Origin: GCA-002726655 sp046582185
GTDB taxonomy: Bacteria; Pseudomonadota; Gammaproteobacteria; Pseudomonadales; Azotimanducaceae
NCBI GenBank assembly: GCA_046582185.1
Contig: JAYGEX010000026.1
Location: 1 to 49,138, forward strand
Length of the DNA stretch: 49,138 nt
Direction of reading: 5' to 3'
Shown in pieces: positions 1 to 7,907 of this stretch. The notes beneath the pieces were generated by a model that was not told where the DNA came from, did not search any database, and was given only the letters and a program-made list of their open reading frames with translations. Within the stretch, counting starts at the first letter, position 1. Each line of letters starts with the position of its first letter. The position numbers were made by a program, and so were the translations under genes.

Positions 1-141
1 GAGATGGTTATGCCTGGCGATAACGTGTTGATGAGTGTTGATCTCATTGCACCGATTGCTATGGAAGAAGGTCAGAAGTTTGCTATTCGGGAAGGTGGCC
101 GCACAGTAGGTGCTGGCGTGGTAACCAAAATAGTTGGATAG
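1..141 (+). CDS. tuf: Elongation factor Tu, C-terminal fragment
   Basis: Only the last 46 codons and the TAG stop lie in the window. The peptide contains MVMPGDN and ends GAGVVTKIVG, the end of domain III of EF-Tu, the GTPase that carries aminoacyl-tRNA to the ribosome. A tuf gene directly before rpsJ is the usual str-S10 arrangement in proteobacteria, so fusA, rpsG and rpsL are expected upstream, outside the window. The gene is cut by the window edge, not broken. Confidence 0.97.
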   Translation, partial: EMVMPGDNVLMSVDLIAPIAMEEGQKFAIREGGRTVGAGVVTKIVG

Positions 142-601
142 ATTTGTCTAACTTAGCCCTGGGGCTAGTAATTATCTTTGGGGGCGGGTATTATGTGCGC
201 CCTCAAAGTTGACAGACTTTGAAGTCGGGCTTTGTTGGGATCCTTCGTTTTGGATCCAATTTGAAGACTGAGAGTAAGAGATTGGGGAGCCGTTGGCTCC
301 GCGAAAATCGGTAAATTTGAACGGCCGACCAGTAGCACAAACAAGGCTTCGATTTGAAGCCATGGGCAGCTTGATATCAAGCAGGGGCATCATTGAATGC
401 GCCTTCCCTATTCATGGGGAGGGTTTTTTATTGTCCCAGATTTTATGCCCGATAGCTTTTTGCAGCGGATATGTCGCAAAAAGGTTGCAAGATAGAGTTT
501 CAGGAAACGTTGTTTTTAATTGACGTTTCAACGAAGATTTTCAACGAAAAGTTACGACACGAAATTTATAAACGTGCCACCGTCATCAGGAGATGGGTTG
601 A
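142..601 (+). other. Hairpin-rich tuf-rpsJ intergenic region
   Basis: These 460 bases hold no convincing gene but many inverted repeats in series. They are 151-169 (6 bp plus a bulged extension), 176-208 (11-bp stem with one G-U pair), 215-226 (5 bp), 235-259 (8 bp with one bulged G), 286-300 (6 bp, loop GTT), 345-361 (6 bp), 369-382 (perfect 14-base palindrome), 402-422 (terminator stem), 456-483 (8 bp) and 504-529 (7 bp). A 10-base direct repeat, TTTCAACGAA, sits at 526-535 and 539-548. TATAAA at 567-572 could be a -10 box for the S10 operon, but I see no good -35 partner. Confidence 0.7.
402..429 (+). terminator. Rho-independent terminator after tuf
   Basis: Stem CCTTCCC (402-408) pairs with GGGGAGG (416-422), with one T-G wobble and a 7-base loop. 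A G and six T follow. It probably ends the str operon transcript and separates it from the S10 operon. It lies 260 bases past the tuf stop, after several other hairpins. Confidence 0.75.
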
Positions 602-913
602 ATGAAGAACCAGAGAATCAGAATTCGGCTAAAGGCGTTTGATCACCGCCTTATCGATATCTCTACGCAGGAAATTGTAAATACTGCAAAACGGACTGGC
701 GCCCAGGTACGTGGCCCTATTCCTCTACCTACACGAAAAGAGAAATTCACCATTCTAATTTCTCCTCACGTAGATAAGGACGCACGGGATCAATACGAAA
801 TAAGAACGCACAAGCGCTTGCTGGATATCATCGAACCTACTGAGAAGACTGTAGATGCGTTGACCAAGTTGGATCTCGCAGCAGGTGTGGAAGTTCAGAT
901 CAATTTGGCTTAA
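602..913 (+). CDS. rpsJ: 30S ribosomal protein S10
   Basis: The product has 103 residues, the usual length. It opens MKNQRIRIRLKAFDH and is full-length. S10 sits in the head of the 30S subunit and also acts as NusE with NusB in transcription antitermination. It is the first gene of the S10 operon. AGGAG at 588-592 lies 9 bases before the ATG. Sixty bases, including a hairpin at 925-941, separate it from rplC. Confidence 0.97.
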   Translation: MKNQRIRIRLKAFDHRLIDISTQEIVNTAKRTGAQVRGPIPLPTRKEKFTILISPHVDKDARDQYEIRTHKRLLDIIEPTEKTVDALTKLDLAAGVEVQINLA

Positions 914-924
914 TTGCCTGCTTG

Positions 925-948
925 TTCCCTCATTGAGGGAATGGTTTT
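925..948 (+). promoter_or_regulatory. Hairpin with weak T-tract between rpsJ and rplC
   Basis: TTCCCTC (925-931) pairs perfectly with GAGGGAA (935-941) around the loop ATT. TGG and four T follow. The shape is that of a leaky terminator or attenuator inside the S10 operon. It could also be an mRNA-end stabiliser. No regulator is visible from the sequence. Confidence 0.4.
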
Positions 949-973
949 ACGTCAGAGTTGACGGAGTAGAAAA

Positions 974-1612
974 ATGACAATTGGAATTGTGGGTAAAAAA
1001 ATAGGAATGACACGTATCTTCACCGAAGAAGGCGTATCTATTCCTGTCACTGTGGTTGAAGCACATCCGAACCGAGTGACGCAGATTAAGTCGCTCGAAA
1101 ATGATGGCTATGCCGCCATCCAAATTACCCATGGCGCAATCAAGGCTTCGAACGTAAGCAAGCCTAAGGCTGGTCATTTCAGCAAGGCAAATGTTGAAGC
1201 GGGTCGGCATCTTTGCGAATTTCGTTGCGACGAAGGTGAGGAATTTAGTGTCGGCGATACGCTTACGGTTGAGCGATTTGAAGAAGGCCAAATGGTAGAT
1301 GTATCAGGGCAGTCTAAAGGTAAGGGATTTGCTGGCGTTGTAAAACGTTACAACTTTCAGATGCAAGACGCGACACACGGTAACTCGGTATCTCACCGGG
1401 CGCCGGGTTCGATCGGACAGTGCCAGACGCCTGGACGAGTATTTAAAGGTAAGAAGATGGCTGGTCACATGGGTGCAGTGAAAGTGACTGCCCAGACATT
1501 GGAAATTGTAAAAATTGACCAGGAAAATAACCTGCTGCTAATTAAGGGTGCGGTTCCTGGTGCTAAGGGCGGTGATGTAATTGTTACTCCTGCCGTCAAA
1601 GCTCGAAATTAA
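974..1612 (+). CDS. rplC: 50S ribosomal protein L3
   Basis: 212 residues, full-length. L3 is an early-assembly protein whose central loop reaches towards the peptidyl transferase centre. The family loop is clear at roughly residues 130-165: DATHGNSVSHRAPGSIGQ, then TPGRVFKGKKMAGHMG. The glutamine methylated by PrmB in E. coli lies in this GQxQTPG stretch and is kept. GGAG at 961-964 precedes the ATG. The gene lies 14 bases before rplD. Confidence 0.97.
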   Translation: MTIGIVGKKIGMTRIFTEEGVSIPVTVVEAHPNRVTQIKSLENDGYAAIQITHGAIKASNVSKPKAGHFSKANVEAGRHLCEFRCDEGEEFSVGDTLTVERFEEGQMVDVSGQSKGKGFAGVVKRYNFQMQDATHGNSVSHRAPGSIGQCQTPGRVFKGKKMAGHMGAVKVTAQTLEIVKIDQENNLLLIKGAVPGAKGGDVIVTPAVKARN

Positions 1613-1626
1613 GCGGGAGTGGAATC

Positions 1627-2247
1627 TTGAATCTCAATATTTCAGAACCAGGCAAAGGACTCACAGACAAAGCTGTTGATGTGTCCGAGACCACGTTTGG
1701 TCGTCAGTATAATGAAGCACTTGTACATCAGGTTGTTGTCGCCTTTATGGCTGGAGCCAGACAAGGTTCTAAGGCACAGAAGACGCGATCTGAAGTCAAT
1801 GGTGGTGGTCGCAAGCCTTTTAGGCAAAAAGGTACTGGTCGTGCGCGAGCGGGTACTATTCGTAGTCCTATCTGGCGTGGAGGTGGCGTAACGTTTGCTG
1901 CAAAGCCAAGAGATCATTCTCAAAAAGTTAACAAGAAGATGTTTCGTGGCGCGATGCAGTCAATTTTGTCTGAACTGATTCGTCAGGAGCGCCTGGTTAT
2001 AACGGAAGATTTCTCCGTTGACGCGCCCAAGACCAAGCAGGTCCAGGCTCGCCTTAAGGATCTGGGTCTTGAGAACGTGTTGATTGTCGTAGAAGAGCTG
2101 GATAACAACCTATATCTTGCTGCTCGGAATCTTAAAAAAGTCGAAGTCATTGACGTACAGGGTGTAAATCCAGTCAATTTGATTGGTTTCGAGAAAGTGC
2201 TGTTTACAGTAGGTGCGCTCAAGCAAGCAGAGGAGATGTTGGGATGA
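1627..2247 (+). CDS. rplD: 50S ribosomal protein L4
   Basis: 206 residues from a TTG start. GGGAG at 1615-1619, 7 bases upstream, supports that start, and no ATG lies near the expected N terminus. L4 lines the peptide exit tunnel with a long basic loop, seen here as GGGRKPFRQKGTGRARAGTIRSP split over residues about 60-85. In E. coli L4 represses its own operon. I cannot recognise that leader element here. The stop overlaps the rplW start by 4 bases (ATGA), which suggests translational coupling. Confidence 0.96.
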   Translation: MNLNISEPGKGLTDKAVDVSETTFGRQYNEALVHQVVVAFMAGARQGSKAQKTRSEVNGGGRKPFRQKGTGRARAGTIRSPIWRGGGVTFAAKPRDHSQKVNKKMFRGAMQSILSELIRQERLVITEDFSVDAPKTKQVQARLKDLGLENVLIVVEELDNNLYLAARNLKKVEVIDVQGVNPVNLIGFEKVLFTVGALKQAEEMLG

Positions 2248-2543
2248 ACCAGGAGAGAATGTACAAAGTAATTCTTGGCGCTCATATTTCTGAGAAGGCA
2301 ACGCTTATAGCTGATGAGACAAACCAGTTTACTTTCAAAGTTGCCAAAGATGCTACCCGGCCTGAAATTAAAAAAGCAGTAGAAGGTATTTACGGCGTCT
2401 CAGTACGGAATGTCACCGTCCTGAACGTAAAGGGCAAAGTGAAGAGAACCATGCGCGGTACCAGCAGAAAAGCTAGCTGGAAGAAAGCTTATGTTCGTTT
2501 GAATGACGGACATGACATTGATTTTTCAACAACACCTAGCTAG
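2244..2543 (+). CDS. rplW: 50S ribosomal protein L23
   Basis: 99 residues. L23 lies at the exit of the peptide tunnel and is the docking site for trigger factor and SRP. The N-terminal MNQERMYKVILGAHISEKAT and the basic loop VKGKVKRTMRGTSRKASWKKAYV match the family. The first ATG, overlapping the rplD stop, matches the E. coli protein end to end. A second in-frame ATG at 2259 is less likely. Confidence 0.95.
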   Translation: MNQERMYKVILGAHISEKATLIADETNQFTFKVAKDATRPEIKKAVEGIYGVSVRNVTVLNVKGKVKRTMRGTSRKASWKKAYVRLNDGHDIDFSTTPS

Positions 2544-2586
2544 TTGACTAGTAGCTAACGAACAGAATTAGGCGCGAGATTACAAA

Positions 2587-3417
2587 ATGCCAATCGTAAA
2601 AACAAAACCGACTTCACCAGGTCGTAGATTTGTAGTTAAGGTCGTTAATCCTGATCTACATAAGGGTGAACCGTATAAGCCACTATTGGAAAAGAAGACC
2701 AAGACTGGCGGTCGGAATAACAATGGTCGCATTACTACCCGCCATATCGGCGGTGGTCATAAACAGAAATATCGCATTATTGATTTCAAACGAAATAAAG
2801 ATGGCATTAAGGCCACAGTAGAAAGATTAGAGTACGACCCCAATAGAACTGCAAATATAGCCCTCCTCAAGTACGCCGACGGAGAGAGACGTTACATCAT
2901 AGCTCCTAGGAATGTTAAAGCAGGCGACGAGATTCAGTCAGGAGATTCAACACCAATGACACCTGGCAATTGCCTGCCAATGCGTAACATTCCTATGGGT
3001 AGTGTTATTCATTGCATTGAGCTAAAGGCTGGCAAGGGTGCGCAAATTGCAAGAAGTGCCGGAACATCAGCCCAGCTGGTAGCAAAAGAAGGTCGTTACG
3101 TTACTTTGCGTTTACGTTCAGGTGAGATGCGCAAAGTACTGGCAGAATGCCGAGCTACACTCGGTGAAGTCAGCAACCCGGAGCACAATCTTAGGTCTTT
3201 GGGTAAGGCTGGCGCAACACGATGGAGAGGCATCAGGCCGACTGTTCGTGGTGTAGTAATGAATCCGGTTGATCACCCCCATGGTGGTGGTGAAGGTAAG
3301 ACATCTGGTGGTCGTCATCCCGTTTCACCCTGGGGTGTACCTACCAAGGGCCATAAAACTCGTAAGAACAAGCGAACAGATAAGATGATTATCAGACGTC
3401 GCCGTTCCACTCGATAA
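2587..3417 (+). CDS. rplB: 50S ribosomal protein L2
   Basis: 276 residues, close to the usual 273-277. L2 is a primary 23S binder needed for subunit joining and peptidyl transfer. The highly conserved C-terminal stretch NPVDHPHGGGEGKTSGGRHP is present, including the histidine next to the active site. The gene sits 43 bases after rplW and 11 before rpsS, in standard S10-operon order. Confidence 0.98.
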   Translation: MPIVKTKPTSPGRRFVVKVVNPDLHKGEPYKPLLEKKTKTGGRNNNGRITTRHIGGGHKQKYRIIDFKRNKDGIKATVERLEYDPNRTANIALLKYADGERRYIIAPRNVKAGDEIQSGDSTPMTPGNCLPMRNIPMGSVIHCIELKAGKGAQIARSAGTSAQLVAKEGRYVTLRLRSGEMRKVLAECRATLGEVSNPEHNLRSLGKAGATRWRGIRPTVRGVVMNPVDHPHGGGEGKTSGGRHPVSPWGVPTKGHKTRKNKRTDKMIIRRRRSTR

Positions 3418-3428
3418 GGAGATAAAAC

Positions 3429-3704
3429 GTGCCTCGTAGCTTAAAAAAAGGACCTTTCGTTGATCTGCATTTGGTCGAGAAAGTCCGGAAGGCAGTTGCA
3501 AGTAATGACAAGCGGCCCATTAAGACATGGTCTCGTCGTTCGATGATTACACCAGATATGGTTGGTCTGACGATTCAGGTCCATAACGGTCGACAGCATA
3601 TTCCAGTCTTCATCAATGAAGACATGGTTGGGCACAAGCTCGGTGAGTTTGCCTTGACCAGAACCTTTCGTGGCCATGCCGCGGATAAAAAGGCTCGCAG
3701 GTAG
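3429..3704 (+). CDS. rpsS: 30S ribosomal protein S19
   Basis: 91 residues from a GTG start. An AGGAGA Shine-Dalgarno overlaps the end of rplB, and the protein begins with the family signature PRSLKKGPFVD. S19 forms a complex with S13 in the 30S head, near the A-site tRNA. It ends in the basic tail GHAADKKARR. Six bases separate it from rplV. Confidence 0.97.
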   Translation: MPRSLKKGPFVDLHLVEKVRKAVASNDKRPIKTWSRRSMITPDMVGLTIQVHNGRQHIPVFINEDMVGHKLGEFALTRTFRGHAADKKARR

Positions 3705-3710
3705 GTATAG

Positions 3711-4043
3711 ATGATGGAAGTCTCAGCTAGATTAAAAGGTGCAAGATTGTCTGCACAGAAAGCTCGCCTGGTTGCTGACCAGATACGTGGCAAGCAGGTA
3801 GGTGATGCTCTGAATATTCTGAATTTCAGTACCAAGAAGGGCGCTCATCTTGTCCGAAAGTTACTTGAATCGGCGATTGCAAATGCCGAGCACAATGAAG
3901 GTGCTGATGTTGATGAATTGTCAGTATCACGAATTTCTGTCGATGAAGGTTTGACAATGAAGCGAATTCGGCCACGCGCAAAAGGTCGCGCAGATCGAAT
4001 ATTGAAGCGAAGCTGTCACATCACTCTTGCTGTCGCTGATTAA
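3711..4043 (+). CDS. rplV: 50S ribosomal protein L22
   Basis: 110 residues, normal length. L22 reaches into the exit tunnel with a beta-hairpin where macrolide-resistance changes map in other bacteria. That hairpin is seen here as DEGLTMKRIRPRAKGRADRI. Two ATG codons in tandem (3711 and 3714) could both serve as the start. The second gives the shorter form that aligns best with E. coli. Confidence 0.96.
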   Translation: MMEVSARLKGARLSAQKARLVADQIRGKQVGDALNILNFSTKKGAHLVRKLLESAIANAEHNEGADVDELSVSRISVDEGLTMKRIRPRAKGRADRILKRSCHITLAVAD

Positions 4044-4082
4044 GCGGTAGGCAAGGGAAATAGGTTAAAACAGGAGACAAAT

Positions 4083-4763
4083 ATGGGTCAGAAAGTACAT
4101 CCTACTGGAATGCGACTTGGCATTGTCAAGGAACATACCTCTATCTGGTATGCCAGTGGACCTGCGTATGCAGAAAAGCTTCTTATAGACCTGAAAGTTC
4201 GAGAGTTCATTCAAAAAAGACTGGCACAGGCTTCTGTTAGTCGAATTGAAATTCAGCGACCAGCGCAGACAGCACGGATTACGATCCATACTGCTCGTCC
4301 TGGAATAGTTATTGGAAAGAAGGGCGAAGATGTAGAGAAGCTTCGTCGGGCTGTAACAAAGTTGATGGGCGTTCCAGTGCATATCAATATTGAAGAAATT
4401 CGGAAGCCTGAAATAGATGCCTATCTCGTTGCGCAGAATGTTGCACAGCAGTTAGAGCGGAGAGTTCAGTTTAGAAGAGCGATGAAGCGAGTAATGCAGA
4501 ATGCTACAAGACAGGGCGCTCAAGGCATCAAAGTGCGAGTGGCAGGTCGACTGGGTGGTGCTGAAATTGCAAGATCTGAAACTTACCACGAAGGCAGGGT
4601 TCCTCTTCATACGCTACGTGCGGACATCGACTACGCACAAGCGGAAGCGCTGACCACATACGGAATACTTGGCGTGAAGGTCTGGATTTTCAAAGGTGAA
4701 GTCCTTGGCGATCGTGAAGAAAATGCACAGCAGAAATCTACGAAAGTTCAGAGTTTTGGATAA
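4083..4763 (+). CDS. rpsC: 30S ribosomal protein S3
   Basis: 226 residues, with the N-terminal signature MGQKVHPTGMRLGIV. A type II KH RNA-binding motif (GIVIGKKGEDVEKLR, about residues 74-88) follows. S3 lies at the mRNA entry channel and contributes to mRNA unwinding. The stop is 5 bases before the rplP start, so the pair is likely translated together. Confidence 0.97.
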   Translation: MGQKVHPTGMRLGIVKEHTSIWYASGPAYAEKLLIDLKVREFIQKRLAQASVSRIEIQRPAQTARITIHTARPGIVIGKKGEDVEKLRRAVTKLMGVPVHINIEEIRKPEIDAYLVAQNVAQQLERRVQFRRAMKRVMQNATRQGAQGIKVRVAGRLGGAEIARSETYHEGRVPLHTLRADIDYAQAEALTTYGILGVKVWIFKGEVLGDREENAQQKSTKVQSFG

Positions 4764-4768
4764 AAGAA

Positions 4769-5182
4769 ATGTTACAACCGAAGCGTACAAAATTTAGAAA
4801 GCAAATGAAGGGTCGGAATCGGGGCCTTGCGCACCGTGGTAATTCCGTTAGCTTTGGTGAGTACGGACTCAAGGCCACTTCAAGAGGGCGATTGACTGCC
4901 AGGCAGATTGAAGCAGGTCGACGAGCGATGACCAGACGTGTAAGGCGTGGCGGTCAGATTTGGATTCGTGTCTTCCCGGACAAGCCAATTACCCAGAAGC
5001 CATTGGAAGTTCGGCAGGGTAAAGGTAAGGGTAATGTTGAGTATTGGGTAGCTCAGATAAAGCCAGGAAAGGTTTTGTATGAGATGGAAGGTGTTACAGA
5101 AGAAGAAGCGCGAGATGCCTTCAGGCTAGCGGCGGCTAAACTGCCATTTGCCACGGCCTTTGTTAAACGAGTAGTAATGTAA
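4769..5182 (+). CDS. rplP: 50S ribosomal protein L16
   Basis: 137 residues, the standard length, opening MLQPKRTKFRKQMKGRNRG. L16 lies at the base of the central protuberance and helps place A-site tRNA. The arginine hydroxylated by RoxA in E. coli should fall in the segment around GGQIWIRVFPDKP (residues about 70-82). The context is the normal rpsC-rplP-rpmC order. Confidence 0.97.
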   Translation: MLQPKRTKFRKQMKGRNRGLAHRGNSVSFGEYGLKATSRGRLTARQIEAGRRAMTRRVRRGGQIWIRVFPDKPITQKPLEVRQGKGKGNVEYWVAQIKPGKVLYEMEGVTEEEARDAFRLAAAKLPFATAFVKRVVM

Positions 5183-5193
5183 TTGACTAAATT

Positions 5194-5209
5194 AGGTGAA
5201 TGTTCACCT
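5194..5209 (+). other. Short perfect hairpin before rpmC
   Basis: AGGTGAA (5194-5200) and TTCACCT (5203-5209) are exact reverse complements with a 2-base gap. The structure lies in the 43-base spacer between rplP and rpmC, just before the L29 start. No T-tract follows, so it is not a terminator. It could affect rpmC translation or be a processing site. Confidence 0.4.
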
Positions 5210-5225
5210 TATGAGAATTGTTGAA

Positions 5226-5486
5226 ATGAAAGCATCTGAGTTAAGAGAAAAGTCGGTAGATGAGCTTCAGGAGAATCTGATAGCGCTGGTGAAAGATCAA
5301 TTTTCATACCGTATGCAAAAGTCTACTGGTCAATTGAATCAGACACATTTGCTAAAAGAAGTAGGAAGAGATATCGCTAGAGTTAAGACAGTCTTGAACG
5401 TAAAGGAAGTCTTGAACGCAAAAGAAGCGTCCAACGCGGCAACAGCATCTAGCGAAAAAACAGAAACGAGCACTACTGAGGCGTAA
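5226..5486 (+). CDS. rpmC: 50S ribosomal protein L29, extended C terminus
   Basis: 86 residues when started at the ATG at 5226 (MKASELREKSVDEL), which matches the E. coli start exactly. In-frame GTG (5196) and ATG (5211) upstream would add residues that no family member has. L29 lies near the tunnel exit beside L23. The core ends near residue 62. About 24 further residues follow, made by an 18-base tandem duplication (5391-5408 and 5409-5426, peptide VLNVKE then VLNAKE) and a Ser/Thr/Glu-rich tail. E. coli L29 has 63 residues. Confidence 0.94.
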   Translation: MKASELREKSVDELQENLIALVKDQFSYRMQKSTGQLNQTHLLKEVGRDIARVKTVLNVKEVLNAKEASNAATASSEKTETSTTEA

Positions 5487-5525
5487 TGAGCGACTGGGTA
5501 TTAGATTCAGTTGAGGAACAGGTCA

Positions 5526-5792
5526 ATGAGTAAAGATAAAAACGTAGCACGCACGGCAAGCGGCACAGTTGTTAGCAACAAGATGGATAAGACCATCACG
5601 GTTGCAGTGGAGCGAATGATCAAGCATCCCTTCTATGGGAAGTACATTAAGCGTTCGAAGAAAATTCATGCTCATGATCCGGAGAATCAGTGCCAGGAAG
5701 GGGATATTGTCACGATTGAGGAAACTCGCCCCATTTCCAAGACGAAGGCATGGAAGCTGAGTTCAGTAGATAGAAAAATAGCAGTTATATAA
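5526..5792 (+). CDS. rpsQ: 30S ribosomal protein S17
   Basis: 88 residues from the ATG at 5526 (MSKDKNVARTASGTVVSNKMDK). GAGG at 5513-5516 is its ribosome binding site and overlaps a longer in-frame reading that begins with TTG, which I reject. S17 is an OB-fold primary binder of 16S rRNA. The signature ETRPISKTKAW is present near the C terminus. Confidence 0.96.
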   Translation: MSKDKNVARTASGTVVSNKMDKTITVAVERMIKHPFYGKYIKRSKKIHAHDPENQCQEGDIVTIEETRPISKTKAWKLSSVDRKIAVI

Positions 5793-5830
5793 ATGGGTTT
5801 ATACCCAGTGAAATTGGTGGAGTTAACGGT

Positions 5831-6199
5831 ATGATTCAGACGCAAACTTACTTGGATATCGCAGACAATAGTGGTGCGCGCCGGGTGATGTGTATCAAGG
5901 TACTTGGTGGTTCCAAGAGGCGCTATGCAGGTGTTGGTGACATCATCAAAGTGACAGTGAAGGAAGCGATTCCTAGAGGTCGGGTAAAGAAAGGCCAGGT
6001 TTTGGATGCTGTTGTTGTTAGAACAAAGAAAGGCATACGTAGGCCTGATGGATCTGTAATCAGGTTTGATGGCAATGCTGCAGTGTTACTGAATGCGCAG
6101 AAGCAGCCTATTGGAACTCGAATATTTGGTCCGGTAACGAGGGAACTTCGCAATGATAATTTCATGCGGATTATCTCCTTGGCACCGGAAGTATTGTAA
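5831..6199 (+). CDS. rplN: 50S ribosomal protein L14
   Basis: 122 residues, exactly the usual length, opening MIQTQTYLDIADNSGARRVMCIKVLGG. L14 sits at the subunit interface, bridges to 16S rRNA, and is the docking site of RsfS, which is encoded at 28114 in this window. In E. coli rplN starts the spc operon. Here only 38 bases separate it from rpsQ and no clear promoter is visible. Confidence 0.98.
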   Translation: MIQTQTYLDIADNSGARRVMCIKVLGGSKRRYAGVGDIIKVTVKEAIPRGRVKKGQVLDAVVVRTKKGIRRPDGSVIRFDGNAAVLLNAQKQPIGTRIFGPVTRELRNDNFMRIISLAPEVL

Positions 6200-6213
6200 G
6201 GACTGGGTTAGAC

Positions 6214-6531
6214 ATGCAAAAAATTAGAAAAGATGACCAGGTAATTGTCATCGCAGGTAAGGATAAAGGTAAGACAGGCACTGTTACTCGTATACGGGAT
6301 GATGGTCGCCTCTATGTTTCCGGTATCAATATGATCAAGCGCCACACAAAAGGTAACCCGCAGATGGGACAGCCTGGCGGCATCATTGAAAAAGAAGCGC
6401 CTTTGCAGGCGTCAAACATAGCGATTTATAACAGTAGTGCCAACAAAGCAGACAGAGTGGGCATCAAAATTTTGGAAGACGGAAAGAAAGTAAGAATCTA
6501 TAAGTCTTCCGATGAGCAGATTGACGGTTAA
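6214..6531 (+). CDS. rplX: 50S ribosomal protein L24
   Basis: 105 residues with an N-terminal KOW motif (VIVIAGKDKGKTGTV, residues about 10-24). L24 starts 50S assembly by binding the 5' part of 23S rRNA. It lies 14 bases after rplN and 5 before rplE, consistent with coupled translation. Confidence 0.97.
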   Translation: MQKIRKDDQVIVIAGKDKGKTGTVTRIRDDGRLYVSGINMIKRHTKGNPQMGQPGGIIEKEAPLQASNIAIYNSSANKADRVGIKILEDGKKVRIYKSSDEQIDG

Positions 6532-6536
6532 TTGAT

Positions 6537-7082
6537 ATGGCTGATCTAAAGAAAGTATACGACGACGAACTTAAGCCCAAGTTAAAAGAACAACTTGGCT
6601 TGGCGAATGTAATGGAGGTTCCTCGAATCACCAAAATCACCCTGAACATGGGTGTGGGTGAGGCGATTGGTGACCGTAAGCAATTAGATGCTGCGGTATC
6701 CAATTTGGAAGCGATTGCAGGTCAAAAGGTTGTAACAAATAATGCGCGCAAATCGATTGCGGGATTCAAGATTCGCGAAGGATATCCAATCGGATGCAAG
6801 GTTACTCTGCGCAGGGATCGAATGTACGAGTTTCTCGAACGTTTGATCAGTATTGCGATCCCAAGACAGAGAGACTTTCGTGGCATTAGCCCTAAGTCCT
6901 TTGATGGAAGAGGCAACTTTTCCATGGGCTTTACAGAGCAGATTGTTTTCCCTGAAATTGATTACGACAAGATAGACAAGATTCGGGGTCTGGACGTCGC
7001 AATCACGACGACTGCGAAGAACGATGATGAAGGCAGAGCGCTATTAAGGGCTTTTGGTTTTCCACTTAGAGATGCCGGTTAA
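6537..7082 (+). CDS. rplE: 50S ribosomal protein L5
   Basis: 181 residues; the family norm is about 179. L5 binds 5S rRNA with L18 and L25 and contacts P-site tRNA. Conserved blocks include VPRITKITLNMGVGEA and GIREGYPIGCKVTLR-like KIREGYPIGCKVTLR, then FPEIDYDKIDKIRGLDV. It lies 5 bases from rplX. Confidence 0.97.
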   Translation: MADLKKVYDDELKPKLKEQLGLANVMEVPRITKITLNMGVGEAIGDRKQLDAAVSNLEAIAGQKVVTNNARKSIAGFKIREGYPIGCKVTLRRDRMYEFLERLISIAIPRQRDFRGISPKSFDGRGNFSMGFTEQIVFPEIDYDKIDKIRGLDVAITTTAKNDDEGRALLRAFGFPLRDAG

Positions 7083-7124
7083 GTCAGGCATATTCTAGAA
7101 GAGAATAACGAGTAGAGAGTTTGT

Positions 7125-7430
7125 ATGGCAAAAGTATCGATGGTAAATCGCGAATTGAAACGCCAAAAGACAGCGAAGAAGTACGCTGTAAAGCGTGCGG
7201 CGTTTAAAGCGACCATTTCGAATCCTGAATCGTCAGATGACGAACGTTGGGAGGCGCAGCTGAATTTGCAGAAATTGCCGCGTAATGCGAGTCCATGCCG
7301 CCAAGTAAGACGCTGTGCACTGACCGGCAGACCTCATGGGGTCTACCGTAGATTTGGTCTGGCGAGACAAAAATTGAGAGAGGCTGCCATGCGGGGAGAT
7401 ATTCCTGGCCTGGTTAAGTCAAGCTGGTAA
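7125..7430 (+). CDS. rpsN: 30S ribosomal protein S14, zinc-free type
   Basis: 101 residues. This is the long form without the CXXC zinc motif, as in E. coli. S14 assembles late into the 30S head near S3, S10 and S19. The C-terminal block CALTGRPHGVYRRFGLARQ is diagnostic. A small perfect hairpin (7091-7096 with 7102-7107) lies in the 42-base spacer before it. Confidence 0.97.
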   Translation: MAKVSMVNRELKRQKTAKKYAVKRAAFKATISNPESSDDERWEAQLNLQKLPRNASPCRQVRRCALTGRPHGVYRRFGLARQKLREAAMRGDIPGLVKSSW

Positions 7431-7447
7431 TAGGAGCTAATTAAAAA

Positions 7448-7846
7448 ATGACTATGCAAGATCCGTTGGCGGACTTTTTGACAAGAGTTCGTAATGCACA
7501 ACAAGCCCACATTGCTGATGTTGAAATGCCAAGTTCAACTACCAAGGTGTCTATAGCCAAAGTCTTGAAAGACGAAGGCTTTATCGGTGACTATGCGGTT
7601 GCTGAAGGCGAGCATGGAAAGTCGACTTTAAGTATTGCGCTGAAATATCACGAAGGTCGCCCAGTGATTGAAGAAATAAAGCGAATTAGTCGTCCAGGAC
7701 TTCGTCAGTATAAAGGCAAGGGTGATATCCCTGTCGTTAGAGGTGGCCTCGGAATTATCATCTTGTCCACTAACAAGGGTGTTATGACGGATCGAGCTGC
7801 ACGAGCGGCTGGTGTTGGCGGCGAATTACTCTGTTCGGTCTTTTGA
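7448..7846 (+). CDS. rpsH: 30S ribosomal protein S8
   Basis: 132 residues (E. coli 130). S8 binds helix 21 of 16S rRNA and in E. coli represses the spc operon by binding near the rplE start. I did not find a clear copy of that target here. It starts MTMQDPLADFLTRVRNAQ and ends with GVGGELLCSVF, both typical. Confidence 0.97.
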   Translation: MTMQDPLADFLTRVRNAQQAHIADVEMPSSTTKVSIAKVLKDEGFIGDYAVAEGEHGKSTLSIALKYHEGRPVIEEIKRISRPGLRQYKGKGDIPVVRGGLGIIILSTNKGVMTDRAARAAGVGGELLCSVF

Positions 7847-7907
7847 CCTAGCGACTTTATATTCAGAATTGAAGCGATACAGAACAGAATCGGTATAGGC
7901 AAAATTT

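Noticed and set aside
293..523. 76-codon open frame in the tuf-rpsJ gap
   Set aside because: No ribosome binding site, odd composition, and it runs through the terminator and hairpins.
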